NCBI RefSeq assembly: GCF_000423225.1
Contig: NZ_AUHO01000006.1
Span: 434,001-498,000 of the forward strand
DNA length: 64,000 nt
Direction of reading: 5' to 3'
From: Kaistia adipata DSM 17808
GTDB lineage: Bacteria; Pseudomonadota; Alphaproteobacteria; Rhizobiales; Kaistiaceae
Positions 25,184 through 34,248 of the stretch are shown here, in pieces; position 1 is the stretch's first letter; each line of letters starts with the position of its first letter. Under the pieces are notes generated by a model, which ran no database searches, was not told where the DNA came from, and saw nothing but the letters and a program-made list of their open reading frames with translations. The position numbers and the translations under genes were made by a program.

Positions 25184-26401
25184 ATGGACGGATCAACGCC
25201 AGAACTACACCGGCAGGACCTTTCGGCTTCCCAGCTTCAACTGGAGGTCTCGGCCTCCGCCGCCACGCTGGAAACCGATTGGCGACGTCTGGAAAAGTGC
25301 GCGGCCGCATCCGTCTACCAGAGCTTCGACTGGATCGATTGCTGGGTCGCGAGGGCCACGGGCCCGCAGAAGATCCGTCCAGCCATCGTTTCGGTGCGAT
25401 ACGCCGATGGCACGCTGGTGGCCATCCTGCCGCTCGGCGTCGAGCGCCTCGGTCCTTTCCGGATCGCGCGTTTCCTCGGCGGCGAACATGCCAACATCCG
25501 GATGGGACTGCTCGATCCCGAATTCGCGGCCTGGCTGACCCCGGCGCGAACCACCGCACTGCTCGACCGCGTTGGCAAGGCGATCGGGCACGTCGACCTC
25601 TTTGACCTTGATGCCCAACCCGTCCGCTTCCATGGCGAGATCAATCCGCTTGCCGCGGTGCCAATGGCCTCCCAGGCCCGGTGCGATGTCGGGATGATGC
25701 GGCTCGCGCCGGATTTTTCGACCGTGCTGGCCGCCCATCGCGGCGCCAAGAAGAGCAAGAAGCGGCGCTGGCAGGCCAATACGCTTGCCCCGGTCGGTGG
25801 TTCGCGCCTGATCCGAGCCGGAGCGCAGGCCGAGGCGGAAGCCATTCTCGAGGCGTATTTTGCCCAGAAGGCGGAATGGTTCCGCGGCAATGGCATCGCG
25901 GACAGCTTCGCCGAACCGGGCGTCGCCGACTTCTTCCGCGCCCTGGTCGCGCGCCGCTGGACCGGGACAGGCTCGACGGTGCTCGATCTCGACGCGGTCG
26001 AAATCGACGGAAAGGTGCGCGCCATCCTCGGCAGCGGCACCCATGCGGGAAGGCTGAGCGGCTATTTCATGTCGGTCGCCAACGACGAATGGCGTCGCGT
26101 CAGCCCCGGCGAACTCATGCTCTTCGAAGTGATCTCCGCGAGCTGCGAACGCGGCCTCACATCTCTCGACCTGGGTCGCGGCGACGAGCGCTACAAGGCA
26201 TCCTGGCTCGACGAGATCGAACCGCATGTTCGCGCGATCATTCCGGTGACCCTGATGGGAACCCTCGCGGCGGCATTGTTCCGCGCCTCCGACCGTATCG
26301 AACGCGCTGCGCGCGACAATCCGAAGCTCTGGCAGGCCCTGAAGCGACTGCGTCGCTGGCGCCGCCGCGCCGAGAACGGACCGCCGGCCGACGCCGACTG
26401 A
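25184..26401 (+). CDS. GNAT/FemAB-type acetyltransferase (CelD/BcsL family)
   Basis: 405 residues. It resembles the BioF2-like acetyltransferase domain proteins (CelD family) common in exopolysaccharide clusters. Supporting segments are VYQSFDWIDCWV near 45, ILPLGVERLGPFRIARFLGG near 90, and the C-terminal acyl-CoA fold around SLDLGRGDERYKASWLDEIE. They are thought to acylate a polysaccharide or its lipid-linked precursor. The acceptor is unknown. Its stop (26399-26401) directly abuts the stop of the convergent Wzc-like gene. Confidence 0.78.
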   Translation: MDGSTPELHRQDLSASQLQLEVSASAATLETDWRRLEKCAAASVYQSFDWIDCWVARATGPQKIRPAIVSVRYADGTLVAILPLGVERLGPFRIARFLGGEHANIRMGLLDPEFAAWLTPARTTALLDRVGKAIGHVDLFDLDAQPVRFHGEINPLAAVPMASQARCDVGMMRLAPDFSTVLAAHRGAKKSKKRRWQANTLAPVGGSRLIRAGAQAEAEAILEAYFAQKAEWFRGNGIADSFAEPGVADFFRALVARRWTGTGSTVLDLDAVEIDGKVRAILGSGTHAGRLSGYFMSVANDEWRRVSPGELMLFEVISASCERGLTSLDLGRGDERYKASWLDEIEPHVRAIIPVTLMGTLAAALFRASDRIERAARDNPKLWQALKRLRRWRRRAENGPPADAD

Positions 26402-28537
26402 TCAGGCGAGCTCCGCCGCCTGATGGTGCTCCGTTGCCGAAAGCGGAGCCTCGGCGATGAGCAGCATCACCTTGGCGGAGGTTGCAGCCTGCATCGCCTC
26501 GAACGCCCGAAGCGTGTGGGGATCGCTCTCGCTGCCATCGGACACCAGGATCACGGCGCTGGCCTTGGGGGCGAGCTGCAGCGCCAGATCCCCGTCGGCA
26601 TCGAGCAGGATTTGGTCGTAGGTCTGGTCGAGTGCGTCGAGGATGGTGACGAACTGCTCGCCCTGCGCCGCCGCCGGAGCGAATTCGAGCAGCCCGTGCG
26701 AAATGAGATGAGCGCGCGACCGGCGGTCCCTGAAGATGACTTCCGTGAACGATGCATGTCCGGCGAAGAGATCCGTCAGCCCGGGAGCGCTGCCTTCCAC
26801 GGCCATGGCTCGACTATCGGCGCCATCGGCGTGGAGATCGAGCAGCAGCACGCGGTTGCCGCGACGCGAAAGCGCCCGGGCGAGCGAGACGGCGGCGAGT
26901 GGACGACCGGCTTGGTCGCCAGTATCGGCCATTGCAATCAGGACCCGGCGTACCCCGCCCTCGACGATCTGGTCGACGATCGTGTTGAGCGAATCCTGCA
27001 CCTCGGCCGACAGCCCGCGCGAAAGCGGCGGAAGGGCCGGCTGCAGCGGTGGCAGGGTCGTCGGCTCCTCGTCCCAGCGCATCCGCCCCTCCACGGGCAC
27101 GGCGGATGCAGCCGGCGGCGGCGCCTGCAGCGTGATGCGGCGCAGGGCCCTGCCAGAGGTCAGCTCGCGGATCGTGATGATGGCAATCGCCAGCAGCAAA
27201 AGCGCGACCGTCGCGGCCGCCGTGAGCGGCAACTTCTTCGGGAAGATCGGCTCCAGCGGCACGGCGGCGCGAGAGATGATGCGGGCGTCGGCTGGCAAGT
27301 AGTTGCCGTCCTGCCGCGACGTCGCCTCGCGATAGCGCCGCAGATAGCTCTCGAGCAGGTCGCGCTGCGCCGTCGCCTCGCGCTCCAGCGCCCGGAGCTG
27401 GACCTCGGCGTCATTGGTCTCGCCCGTGGCCGCCCTGGCGCGGGTGATGTCCTGGCCGATGTCGGATTCCTGGGCGCGGGCGGTGGCCGCCTCATCCTCG
27501 ATGCTGCGCAAGATGCGTGTGATCTCGCGCCGCACCTGCACGTCGAGGTCTGCCAGCTGCGCGTTCTGCTCCTTGATGCGAGGGTGGCCCGAAAGCAGCG
27601 ACGCCGAGAGTTGAGCGACCTGCGCGCGAAGCGCCACCTGCTGCTCCCGGAGGCGCTGGATCAGCTGCGAATCCCGCACGTCGACGACGTCGGGCGTCTC
27701 GCCCTTGGCCAGGCTTTTGCGGACGAACGCGGCCCTCGCCTCCGCGGCGGAGCGCGCGGCCACGAGGCGCGCCAGCTCGGCGTTCAGATCGTTCAGCTTC
27801 TGCTGCGCAAGCGAGCTGTTGTTCTGACCGCCGGAGAACAGGCCATGCTCGGTCCGGAACGCCTCGACCTTGGCCTCAGCATCGGTGACCCTGGTGCGCA
27901 GTCCGGCGATCTGCGCCTCCAGCCAGCGCGTCGCTTCGGCATCGTTCGAGCGCCGCGCCGCCCGCTCAAGCGCTAGATACTCGTCGGCGACCGCGTTCGC
28001 GACCTGGGCGGCGATTTCGGGATTGGTCGAGGTGAAATTGACCGCGATGACCCGCGACTTGTCGATCTCGAACACATCGAGACGCTCCGCGAAACGCTGC
28101 AACACGCGGCTTTCCGGTGTCGGCTGCGGCGCCGGCCGACCAAGGCCGATGCCCACGAGCATCTGGTCAAGGGTCGGCATCAGACGGGGCTTGTTGAGCT
28201 CGCGGAGCGACGAAAGGCCCAGGTCGTTGATGACGGTGGTCGCCAGGTCGCGGGAGCCGATCAGTTGCACCTGGCTGGCGATCGCCTCGGAGTCGAGCAG
28301 CGTCCGCGCTTCCTGGCCATTGGCCCCGGCGCGGGTGATCTCCGATTCGCCGTTCTCGATCAGGATCTTCGTCTCCGCCTGATAGCGTGGCGTCACGAAG
28401 TTCAGGCCGACATAGAGAGCACTGGCGAACAGCACACCAAACAGGACAAGCCACGGCGAAGCCCGCAGCAGCGCGCCAAACAGCGCGCGCATGTCGAGTT
28501 CGACATCATCGATTTGCCCGAAACGCCCGTCCGCCAT
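26402..28537 (-). CDS. Wzc/ExoP-like polysaccharide co-polymerase with degenerate kinase domain
   Basis: About 711 residues. A Wzz domain with a first membrane segment near residues 28-50 leads to a long periplasmic coiled coil (about 150-400) and a second membrane segment near 430-450. The C-terminal cytoplasmic part (about 525-711) has the fold pattern of a BY-kinase. RVLLLDLHADGAD resembles Walker A' and YDQILLDADGD Walker B. At the Walker A position, however, the protein has ADTGDQAGRP, with no GK[S/T]. There is also no C-terminal tyrosine cluster. It likely sets chain length without kinase activity. I placed the start at 28537 (MADGRFG); an in-frame ATG at 28573 adds 12 residues. Confidence 0.86.
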   Translation of the reverse strand: MADGRFGQIDDVELDMRALFGALLRASPWLVLFGVLFASALYVGLNFVTPRYQAETKILIENGESEITRAGANGQEARTLLDSEAIASQVQLIGSRDLATTVINDLGLSSLRELNKPRLMPTLDQMLVGIGLGRPAPQPTPESRVLQRFAERLDVFEIDKSRVIAVNFTSTNPEIAAQVANAVADEYLALERAARRSNDAEATRWLEAQIAGLRTRVTDAEAKVEAFRTEHGLFSGGQNNSSLAQQKLNDLNAELARLVAARSAAEARAAFVRKSLAKGETPDVVDVRDSQLIQRLREQQVALRAQVAQLSASLLSGHPRIKEQNAQLADLDVQVRREITRILRSIEDEAATARAQESDIGQDITRARAATGETNDAEVQLRALEREATAQRDLLESYLRRYREATSRQDGNYLPADARIISRAAVPLEPIFPKKLPLTAAATVALLLLAIAIITIRELTSGRALRRITLQAPPPAASAVPVEGRMRWDEEPTTLPPLQPALPPLSRGLSAEVQDSLNTIVDQIVEGGVRRVLIAMADTGDQAGRPLAAVSLARALSRRGNRVLLLDLHADGADSRAMAVEGSAPGLTDLFAGHASFTEVIFRDRRSRAHLISHGLLEFAPAAAQGEQFVTILDALDQTYDQILLDADGDLALQLAPKASAVILVSDGSESDPHTLRAFEAMQAATSAKVMLLIAEAPLSATEHHQAAELA

Positions 28538-28730
28538 GGTAACGCATGATTCCTTCAGTCGATGCCGGATCATGTGAATTCAGGGTAACCACGGCGTTAA
28601 CTTCCCGCCGATCGGATCCCTGGGCATCGACGCCTGGAGGCTGTCATCAGGGAGGCAGAATTTACGTCGCATTAACCATGGCGGGCGACAGTCCGACCTA
28701 GAGATTCTTCAGCGATCCGGACGCCTGCCC

Positions 28731-29294
28731 ATGCGATTCCCCACCCTCGTCGCAGCCTTGATCGGCGCCAGCCTGCTTGCCGGCTGCGCGACGTCGTATC
28801 CGCCGCCGGATCCGGAAACCTACAAGGCCCTCGTCGCGCCCTATCGCCTGGACAGCGGCGACCGACTGCGCGTCGTGGTCTTCGGCCAGTCGGATCTCAG
28901 CAACACCTACACGATCGATCAGGCCGGCTATATCTCGTTGCCGCTGGTTGGCGGTGTCGCCGCGCGCGGCCGCACCCCGCAGGAGATGGAAGCCGAGATC
29001 GCCGCCAAGCTGCGCAAGGGTTTCGTTCGCAATCCCGACGTTTCGGTGGAGGTCGATCGCTATCGCCCCTTCTTCATCATGGGCGAGGTCACGAGCGCCG
29101 GGCAGTATCCCTATGTGAACGGCATGACGGCGCAGACTGCCGTGGCGATCGCCGGCGGCTTCACGCCGCGCGCCCAGCGCACCGACGTCGACGTTACGCG
29201 GCAGGTCAACGGAAAGGTCACCACGGTCCGGCTGCTGCCGACCCAGCCGATCTTCCCGGGCGACACGGTCAACGTACGCGAGCGCTTCTTCTGA
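28731..29294 (+). CDS. Wza/ExoF-like polysaccharide export lipoprotein
   Basis: 187 residues. A lipoprotein signal peptide ends in the lipobox LLAGC (Cys about 19). A Poly_export domain follows (YRLDSGDRLRVVVFGQ, about 38-53), then one SLBB-like domain (ADVFFIMGEVTSAGQYPYV-type segment around residues 106-125). The short length fits ExoF/GumB-type exporters rather than full Wza. It likely forms or reaches the outer-membrane export channel for the EPS. The 193-bp gap to the divergent Wzc-like gene should contain both promoters. The next gene begins 4 bp after its stop. Confidence 0.86.
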   Translation: MRFPTLVAALIGASLLAGCATSYPPPDPETYKALVAPYRLDSGDRLRVVVFGQSDLSNTYTIDQAGYISLPLVGGVAARGRTPQEMEAEIAAKLRKGFVRNPDVSVEVDRYRPFFIMGEVTSAGQYPYVNGMTAQTAVAIAGGFTPRAQRTDVDVTRQVNGKVTTVRLLPTQPIFPGDTVNVRERFF

Positions 29295-29298
29295 CACG

Positions 29299-30501
29299 AT
29301 GATCGATCGGAGTGCCCCTCATGCGCCGGCCCACGGCAGGCTCAGGATCGTTCACTGCTTTCGATCGCCGGTCGGAGGGATCTTTCGGCATGTGCGCGAC
29401 CTCGCCGCGGCGCAGGCCGCCGAGGGCCACAGCGTTGGAATCGTCTGTGATTCCTCGACGGGCGGCGCGCGCGAAGAGGAATTGTTTGACGAACTGAGGC
29501 CGCATCTGGCGCTTGGGCTGCATCGGACCCCGATGCAACGTCAGGTCTCGCCCTCCGACATCTTCGCCTTCCTGCGGCTCTTCCGCCGCATCCGGGCACT
29601 CAATCCCGATGTCCTCCATACCCATGGCGCCAAAGGCGGCGTGTATGGCCGGATCATCGGCACGCTCTTGCGGGTCTTTGGTTCCAGCGTGGCTCGCATC
29701 TACTGTCCGCACGGCGGCAGCCTGCACTACGATCCCGCGACGCGCTCGGGGCGGATATTCTTCCGCATCGAGCGCTTCATGGAGCGGCTGACGGACGCGC
29801 TGGTGTTCGTGAGCCGCTACGAGGCGGAGACCTATACGCGCAAGGTAGGGCCGCCACGCAAGCCCTGGCGCGTCGTGCCGAACGGCCTCCGCGACGACGA
29901 GTTCGCGCCGGTAGAGACGCGCGCCGATGCTGCCGATTTTCTCTTCATCGGCATGCTGCGCGACCTGAAGGGCACGGATGTTTTCATCAACGCTCTGGCG
30001 CGCATTCGGGAATTGCGCGGCGTGGCGCCGTCGGCGCACATCGTCGGCGACGGGCCCTCGAAGGCGCTCTACGAGGCCCATGTCCGGGCCCTCGACCTCG
30101 ATGCGACGACGCAGTTCCATGCCGCCATGGCGACACGGACGGCATTTGGCATGGCCCGGATCGTCGTGGTGCCGTCGCGCGCGGAATCCATGCCCTATGT
30201 TGTGCTCGAGGCTGCCGCGGCCCGGCGCCCCCTGGTCTGCACGAAGGTCGGCGGCATTCCCGAGATCTTCGGTCCGGAGAGTGGTCGGCTGGTGGTGCCC
30301 GGCGACGTTGACGCCCTTGCGGATGCCATGGCCGTGCAGCATGACGACCCAACCGCCGCCGTGCTCTCGGCGGAACGACTGCTTGCCGTCGTGCGCCCGC
30401 ATTTCTCCGTCGAGCACATGACCGAGGTCGTCGGCGCGGTCTATCGCGATTGCCTGGCCGACCACCCCGCCCCTCGCCGTCGCGGCGAACCGCTGCTCTA
30501 G
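29299..30501 (+). CDS. Glycosyltransferase family 4
   Basis: 400 residues, GT-B fold. The N-terminal domain opens with RIVHCFRSPVGGIFRHVRDL (about 16-35) and includes HTHGAKGGVYGRI. The C-terminal donor domain shows VVPNGLRDDEF, FLFIGMLRDLKGTDVFI and the E-x7-E region SRAESMPYVVLEAAAARRP. It presumably adds one sugar of the EPS repeat unit to the lipid carrier in the cytoplasm. It lies 4 bp after the Wza-like gene and 83 bp before the WcaJ-like gene, all on the plus strand. Donor and linkage are unknown. Confidence 0.87.
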   Translation: MIDRSAPHAPAHGRLRIVHCFRSPVGGIFRHVRDLAAAQAAEGHSVGIVCDSSTGGAREEELFDELRPHLALGLHRTPMQRQVSPSDIFAFLRLFRRIRALNPDVLHTHGAKGGVYGRIIGTLLRVFGSSVARIYCPHGGSLHYDPATRSGRIFFRIERFMERLTDALVFVSRYEAETYTRKVGPPRKPWRVVPNGLRDDEFAPVETRADAADFLFIGMLRDLKGTDVFINALARIRELRGVAPSAHIVGDGPSKALYEAHVRALDLDATTQFHAAMATRTAFGMARIVVVPSRAESMPYVVLEAAAARRPLVCTKVGGIPEIFGPESGRLVVPGDVDALADAMAVQHDDPTAAVLSAERLLAVVRPHFSVEHMTEVVGAVYRDCLADHPAPRRRGEPLL

Positions 30502-30536
30502 CGCCGCTCCGACTTCCAAGCGGCAAAGGTTTGTTA

Positions 30537-30583
30537 GCCTGCCGGGGCTAGCATGCCGCAATCAAAGCAGCATTCCGGCAGGC
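30537..30583 (+). promoter_or_regulatory. Inverted repeat covering the ribosome-binding site of the WcaJ-like gene
   Basis: GCCTGCCGG (30537-30545) and CCGGCAGGC (30575-30583) are perfect 9-bp reverse complements with a 29-nt loop. The right arm includes the GGCAGG that should serve as Shine-Dalgarno and ends 1 nt before ATG 30585. It could limit translation initiation, but a 9-bp match in GC-rich DNA could also be chance. Confidence 0.3.
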
Positions 30584-30584
30584 C

Positions 30585-32087
30585 ATGACGATCGATACCT
30601 CCGCAAGCATTGATACCGCCTCGAGCCGTCCCGTCCTCAACGAGCACGCGCGCCGCGTCGCCGAGTCGCTCTCGAACGACGCGATGTCATCGCGCTTCCT
30701 CGCAACGGCAGTGCAGGCGGTGGAGGCCGCCGCGCTGGCGCTGATCGGCCTCATCCTCTCTTTCGTCGTGGCCCATACGCCCGGCGGCGCCTATGGCTGG
30801 AGCCAGGCGGTTCTTATCGTCGTGGCGCCTCTCCTGGTCATCATCTCGATCCGCTCCCTTGGCGGCTACAAGCTGACGGCCTTGCGCGACTACCTGTCGA
30901 CCCTGCCGCGAATCCTCATCTGCTGGATCTTGACCATCGCCATTGTCGCGGCTGGCAGCTTCTTCCTGGAAGTCGAGACCGGCGGCAAGCGCGGCTGGCT
31001 GGTCGCCATGTTCCTCTTCGGAGCTGCGTTCTTCATCATCGAACGCGCCATCCTGACCTCGCTGATCCGGCGCTGGACCCGCGCGGGCCGTCTCGAGCGC
31101 CGCGCGGTGATCGTCGGTGGCGGCGAATATGCGGCCCAGCTGCTGGAGGCATTCGGCGATCCGACCAAGACGGACGTTCGTGTCTACGGCATCTTCGACG
31201 ATCGCGGCCGCGATCGCTCGCCCGACGAGGTCGCCGGCGTGCCGAAGCTCGGCACGGTCGCGGAACTGGTCGAGTTCGCCCGTCTTGCCCATATCGACCT
31301 GCTGATCGTCGCCCTGCCGCTCACGGCAGAGAACCGCGTGCTCCAGCTCCTCAAGAAGCTCTGGGTGCTGCCCGTCGACATCCGCATCTCGGCGCTCAAC
31401 AGCAAGCTCCGCTTCACGCCGCGCTCCTATTCCTATATCGGGCCGGTTCCGCTGCTGGACCTGTTCGACCGGCCGATCGCCGGCTGGGATTCGATCATGA
31501 AGCGGATCTTCGACGTCGTGATCGCCAGCATCGCGCTGATCCTGCTGTCGCCCGTCTTCCTTGCCACGGCGATCGCGATCCGGCTCGACAGCCCCGGACC
31601 GATCTTCTTCCGGCAGAAGCGCTATGGCTTCAACAACGAGGTCATCGACGTCTTCAAGTTCCGCTCGATGTACCACCATCTGAGCGACCCTAGCGCCAAG
31701 GTCGTGGTCACGAAGGGCGATCCGCGCGTCACCCGCGTCGGCCGGTTCATCCGCAAGAGCTCGATCGACGAACTGCCGCAGCTGGTGAACGTCCTGCGCG
31801 GCGAGCTGTCCCTGGTCGGCCCGCGTCCGCACGCCGTCAACGCCCACACCGAAAACCAGCTCTGGGACGACGTGGTCGACGGCTATTTCGCCCGCCACAA
31901 GGTCAAGCCGGGCGTCACCGGCTGGGCCCAGATCAACGGCTGGCGCGGCGAGGTCGACACGCCTGAGAAGATCCATCGCCGCGTCGAGTACGACCTCGAC
32001 TATATCGAGCGTTGGTCTCCCCTGTTCGATCTGTACATCCTCGTGATGACGCCGTTCTGCCTGATCAACAGCGAGAATGCCTATTGA
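30585..32087 (+). CDS. Undecaprenyl-phosphate sugar phosphotransferase (WcaJ/PssA type), EPS initiation
   Basis: 500 residues. Four membrane segments lie in about 40-165. A nucleotide-binding-like domain follows (about 170-290, [17 protein letters not shown]). A membrane segment near 310-330 leads to the catalytic domain of polyprenyl glycosylphosphotransferases: [51 protein letters not shown] and [16 protein letters not shown]. It transfers a sugar phosphate, probably glucose or galactose 1-phosphate, to undecaprenyl phosphate as the first EPS step. Its stop overlaps the likely TTG start of the polymerase gene (TTGA). Confidence 0.9.
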   Translation: MTIDTSASIDTASSRPVLNEHARRVAESLSNDAMSSRFLATAVQAVEAAALALIGLILSFVVAHTPGGAYGWSQAVLIVVAPLLVIISIRSLGGYKLTALRDYLSTLPRILICWILTIAIVAAGSFFLEVETGGKRGWLVAMFLFGAAFFIIERAILTSLIRRWTRAGRLERRAVIVGGGEYAAQLLEAFGDPTKTDVRVYGIFDDRGRDRSPDEVAGVPKLGTVAELVEFARLAHIDLLIVALPLTAENRVLQLLKKLWVLPVDIRISALNSKLRFTPRSYSYIGPVPLLDLFDRPIAGWDSIMKRIFDVVIASIALILLSPVFLATAIAIRLDSPGPIFFRQKRYGFNNEVIDVFKFRSMYHHLSDPSAKVVVTKGDPRVTRVGRFIRKSSIDELPQLVNVLRGELSLVGPRPHAVNAHTENQLWDDVVDGYFARHKVKPGVTGWAQINGWRGEVDTPEKIHRRVEYDLDYIERWSPLFDLYILVMTPFCLINSENAY

Positions 32088-33388
32088 TCCGGATCGTGAC
32101 GAGGCCGCAGGCAATCCCAGCACGCATGATCGGCAACGCGGTCATCGGCGTGCTGGTCTTCCTCAGCGGCTTCGTGCTGTTCGAGCCGGCACCGTCGGAC
32201 CTGCTGCTCTGCGTCGTCGTCGCGTTCTGGTCCTTCGCCGGCCTCTCGCTCAGCCGGCCAATGCTGCCGATGATCGTGTTGATGCTGCTCTACATGGTAG
32301 GCGGCCTGCTGTCGTTCTCGCAGCTCGACGCCTTCACCAGGCCTGCCATCTACATGGCAACGACGGCCTTCCTCATCATCTCGTCGATCTTCTTCGCGGC
32401 CGTCATCCAGACGGATACGGAACGACGTTTCAAGGTGATCGAGCGGAGCTACATCGCCTCGGCGATCGTCTGCGCCCTGCTCGGCATCCTCGGCTATTTC
32501 GGCGCCATTCCCTATGGCGAGATCTTCACGCTCTATGATCGCGCCAAGGGCGCCTTCAAGGACCCCAACGTCTTCGGGCCTTTCCTCGTCCTGCCCCTGG
32601 TCGTGATGACCCGCGCGGTGCTGACCGACCGGCTGCTGAACTCGGGCTGGCGCCTGGTCGGCATCGCTGTGCTGCTGGCCGGCGTTTTCCTCTCCTTCTC
32701 GCGTGCAGCCTGGGGCATGGCGATTGTCGCGCTCCTGATCGTCACGCTGCTCGCCTTCGTTTCCGAACCGCGCCAGAGCCGGCGGCTGCGCATGGTCGCC
32801 TATATCGCGGGCGGGCTCCTGGCGGTCGCCTTCCTCCTCGCCATCCTGTTGTCCATTCCGGAGGTGCAGGAGCTGTTCGCCCAGCGCTTCAAGCTGGTGC
32901 AGTCCTATGATGGCGGACGCCTCGGCCGGTTCGAACGGCACATCATCGGCTTCTTCATGATCCAGGAGCTTCCGTTCGGCCTCGGACCGTTCGAGTTCGG
33001 CAAGATGATGGGCGAGGACGAGCACAACATGTGGCTCAAGGGCTTCACCGCCTATGGCTGGATCGGCGGTTTCTCCTATATCGCACTCGTCGCGTGGACG
33101 CTCGTGATCGCCGTGCCCCTGCTGTTCAGGGCGCGCCCCTGGACGCCGTTCGTCCAGTGTCTTTTTGCCGTCTATATCGGCCATCTCGTCGTGCACAACG
33201 TGATCGACAACGACCACTGGCGGCATCTCTTCCTGATCTACGGCCTGATTTGGGGAGCCCATGCGCTCGAATGGAAGGCACGCCGACCCGTCATCGCGGC
33301 GCCGCTGCCTGCACCGCTCGTCTTCGGTCCCGTCGCGCTGCCGCGCGCCCGGTACCGGACGGTCATTCGAAGCTGTACAGCCGCATGA
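32084..33388 (+). CDS. O-antigen ligase / EPS polymerase family protein (Wzy-like)
   Basis: About 434 residues with ten or more membrane segments. The central KGAFKDPNVFGPFLVLPLV and the later GLGPFEFGKMMGEDEHNMWL segment match the Wzy_C/O-antigen ligase family. The second segment corresponds to the large periplasmic loop with its conserved H-N pair. It should polymerise repeat units in the periplasm. I propose TTG 32084, which overlaps the upstream stop as TTGA, the same junction type as gmhB. The open frame reaches back to 32012, and ATG 32126 is also possible. The 3' end overlaps the convergent methyltransferase gene by 26 bp. Confidence 0.8.
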   Translation: MIRIVTRPQAIPARMIGNAVIGVLVFLSGFVLFEPAPSDLLLCVVVAFWSFAGLSLSRPMLPMIVLMLLYMVGGLLSFSQLDAFTRPAIYMATTAFLIISSIFFAAVIQTDTERRFKVIERSYIASAIVCALLGILGYFGAIPYGEIFTLYDRAKGAFKDPNVFGPFLVLPLVVMTRAVLTDRLLNSGWRLVGIAVLLAGVFLSFSRAAWGMAIVALLIVTLLAFVSEPRQSRRLRMVAYIAGGLLAVAFLLAILLSIPEVQELFAQRFKLVQSYDGGRLGRFERHIIGFFMIQELPFGLGPFEFGKMMGEDEHNMWLKGFTAYGWIGGFSYIALVAWTLVIAVPLLFRARPWTPFVQCLFAVYIGHLVVHNVIDNDHWRHLFLIYGLIWGAHALEWKARRPVIAAPLPAPLVFGPVALPRARYRTVIRSCTAA

Positions 33389-34094
33389 GATCGCTCGGCG
33401 CGACAAAGAGCTCGCGGATGCGGTCAAATCCGGCCTCGTGGCCGAGACGCGCCCAAGTCGACGGGGTCTCCGGATAGTCGGCCCGCGAAATATGCTCCCA
33501 GACGACCTTCCATTCGGCGTCGTCATAGGCGCTCCAGAAAGGACGCTGGGCTTCCAGGCGCCGCATCCATCCGTCCCGATCCTCGCCGTCCGGGCTGGAG
33601 TTCTCGTAGATCAGGAAGCGGCCGCCCTCGCCCAGCAGCAGACGAACCGCCTGCATGAGCCGAAGCTTTTCGCGTGTCTGGAAGTGATGCAGCGACAAGC
33701 CGATCCAGACCACATCGAGCGGGTCGCGCCGCGTCGGCAGCAATTCGGCGAAATCGCCTTCGTTGAGCACATAGGGCGTGCCGAGCGCCGGCAGCAGCTG
33801 GTCCGCCATGTCGAGCGCCACGCGGGAGAGGTCGATGCCCTCGTAGCGCGCAACCGCCGTCCCTCGCAAAGCCGAGATGCTGGCGCTGGCGTCGCCACAG
33901 GCAATGTCGAGAAACGAAAAGGGATGATCGATCTCGCTTGCGAGAACCTGATGCAGGCATGCATAGGCCTCGCGATGGAAGAGATAGTTGTTGTCGATCA
34001 TCTTGCGGTAGATCTGCCAGTCACGCTGGAAGATCTGCTGCGTGGGCAGGCCGGCGCGACCGGACGGCGCCGCGGATCGGGCAGACAGCACCAT
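33363..34094 (-). CDS. Class I SAM-dependent methyltransferase
   Basis: 243 residues. The Rossmann motif I is FLDIACGDASASI (about 60-72), followed by YEGIDLSRVALDMA, LDVVWIGLSLHHF and GEGGRFLIYENSS at the expected spacing. The substrate is unknown. Its location at the end of the EPS cluster suggests methylation of a sugar or small envelope metabolite, but this is only context. I chose ATG 34094 because GGAGG stands 7 nt before it; the frame continues 19 codons upstream. Confidence 0.8.
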   Translation of the reverse strand: MVLSARSAAPSGRAGLPTQQIFQRDWQIYRKMIDNNYLFHREAYACLHQVLASEIDHPFSFLDIACGDASASISALRGTAVARYEGIDLSRVALDMADQLLPALGTPYVLNEGDFAELLPTRRDPLDVVWIGLSLHHFQTREKLRLMQAVRLLLGEGGRFLIYENSSPDGEDRDGWMRRLEAQRPFWSAYDDAEWKVVWEHISRADYPETPSTWARLGHEAGFDRIRELFVAPSDLMRLYSFE

Positions 34095-34248
34095 GATCGG
34101 CCTCCGGCTGGAGCCCGATGCGGCGCAGGATATTCGGCGCTGCGAACACATTGCACCGGGACGACAGCGGCAGGAAGCCTAGCATGTCCGGCCGGCGCGT
34201 TCGTCGGGAGAGCGGCCGCCGGGTCCGGCGGCCGCTCCGATTGTCTCG

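Noticed and set aside
26423-27976. 517-codon plus-strand open frame inside the Wzc-like gene
   Set aside because: Antisense shadow; no motif and no ribosome-binding site.
32012-32083. N-terminal extension of the Wzy-like gene into the WcaJ-like gene
   Set aside because: It would overlap the upstream gene by 76 bp in another frame; the TTGA junction at 32084 is more plausible.
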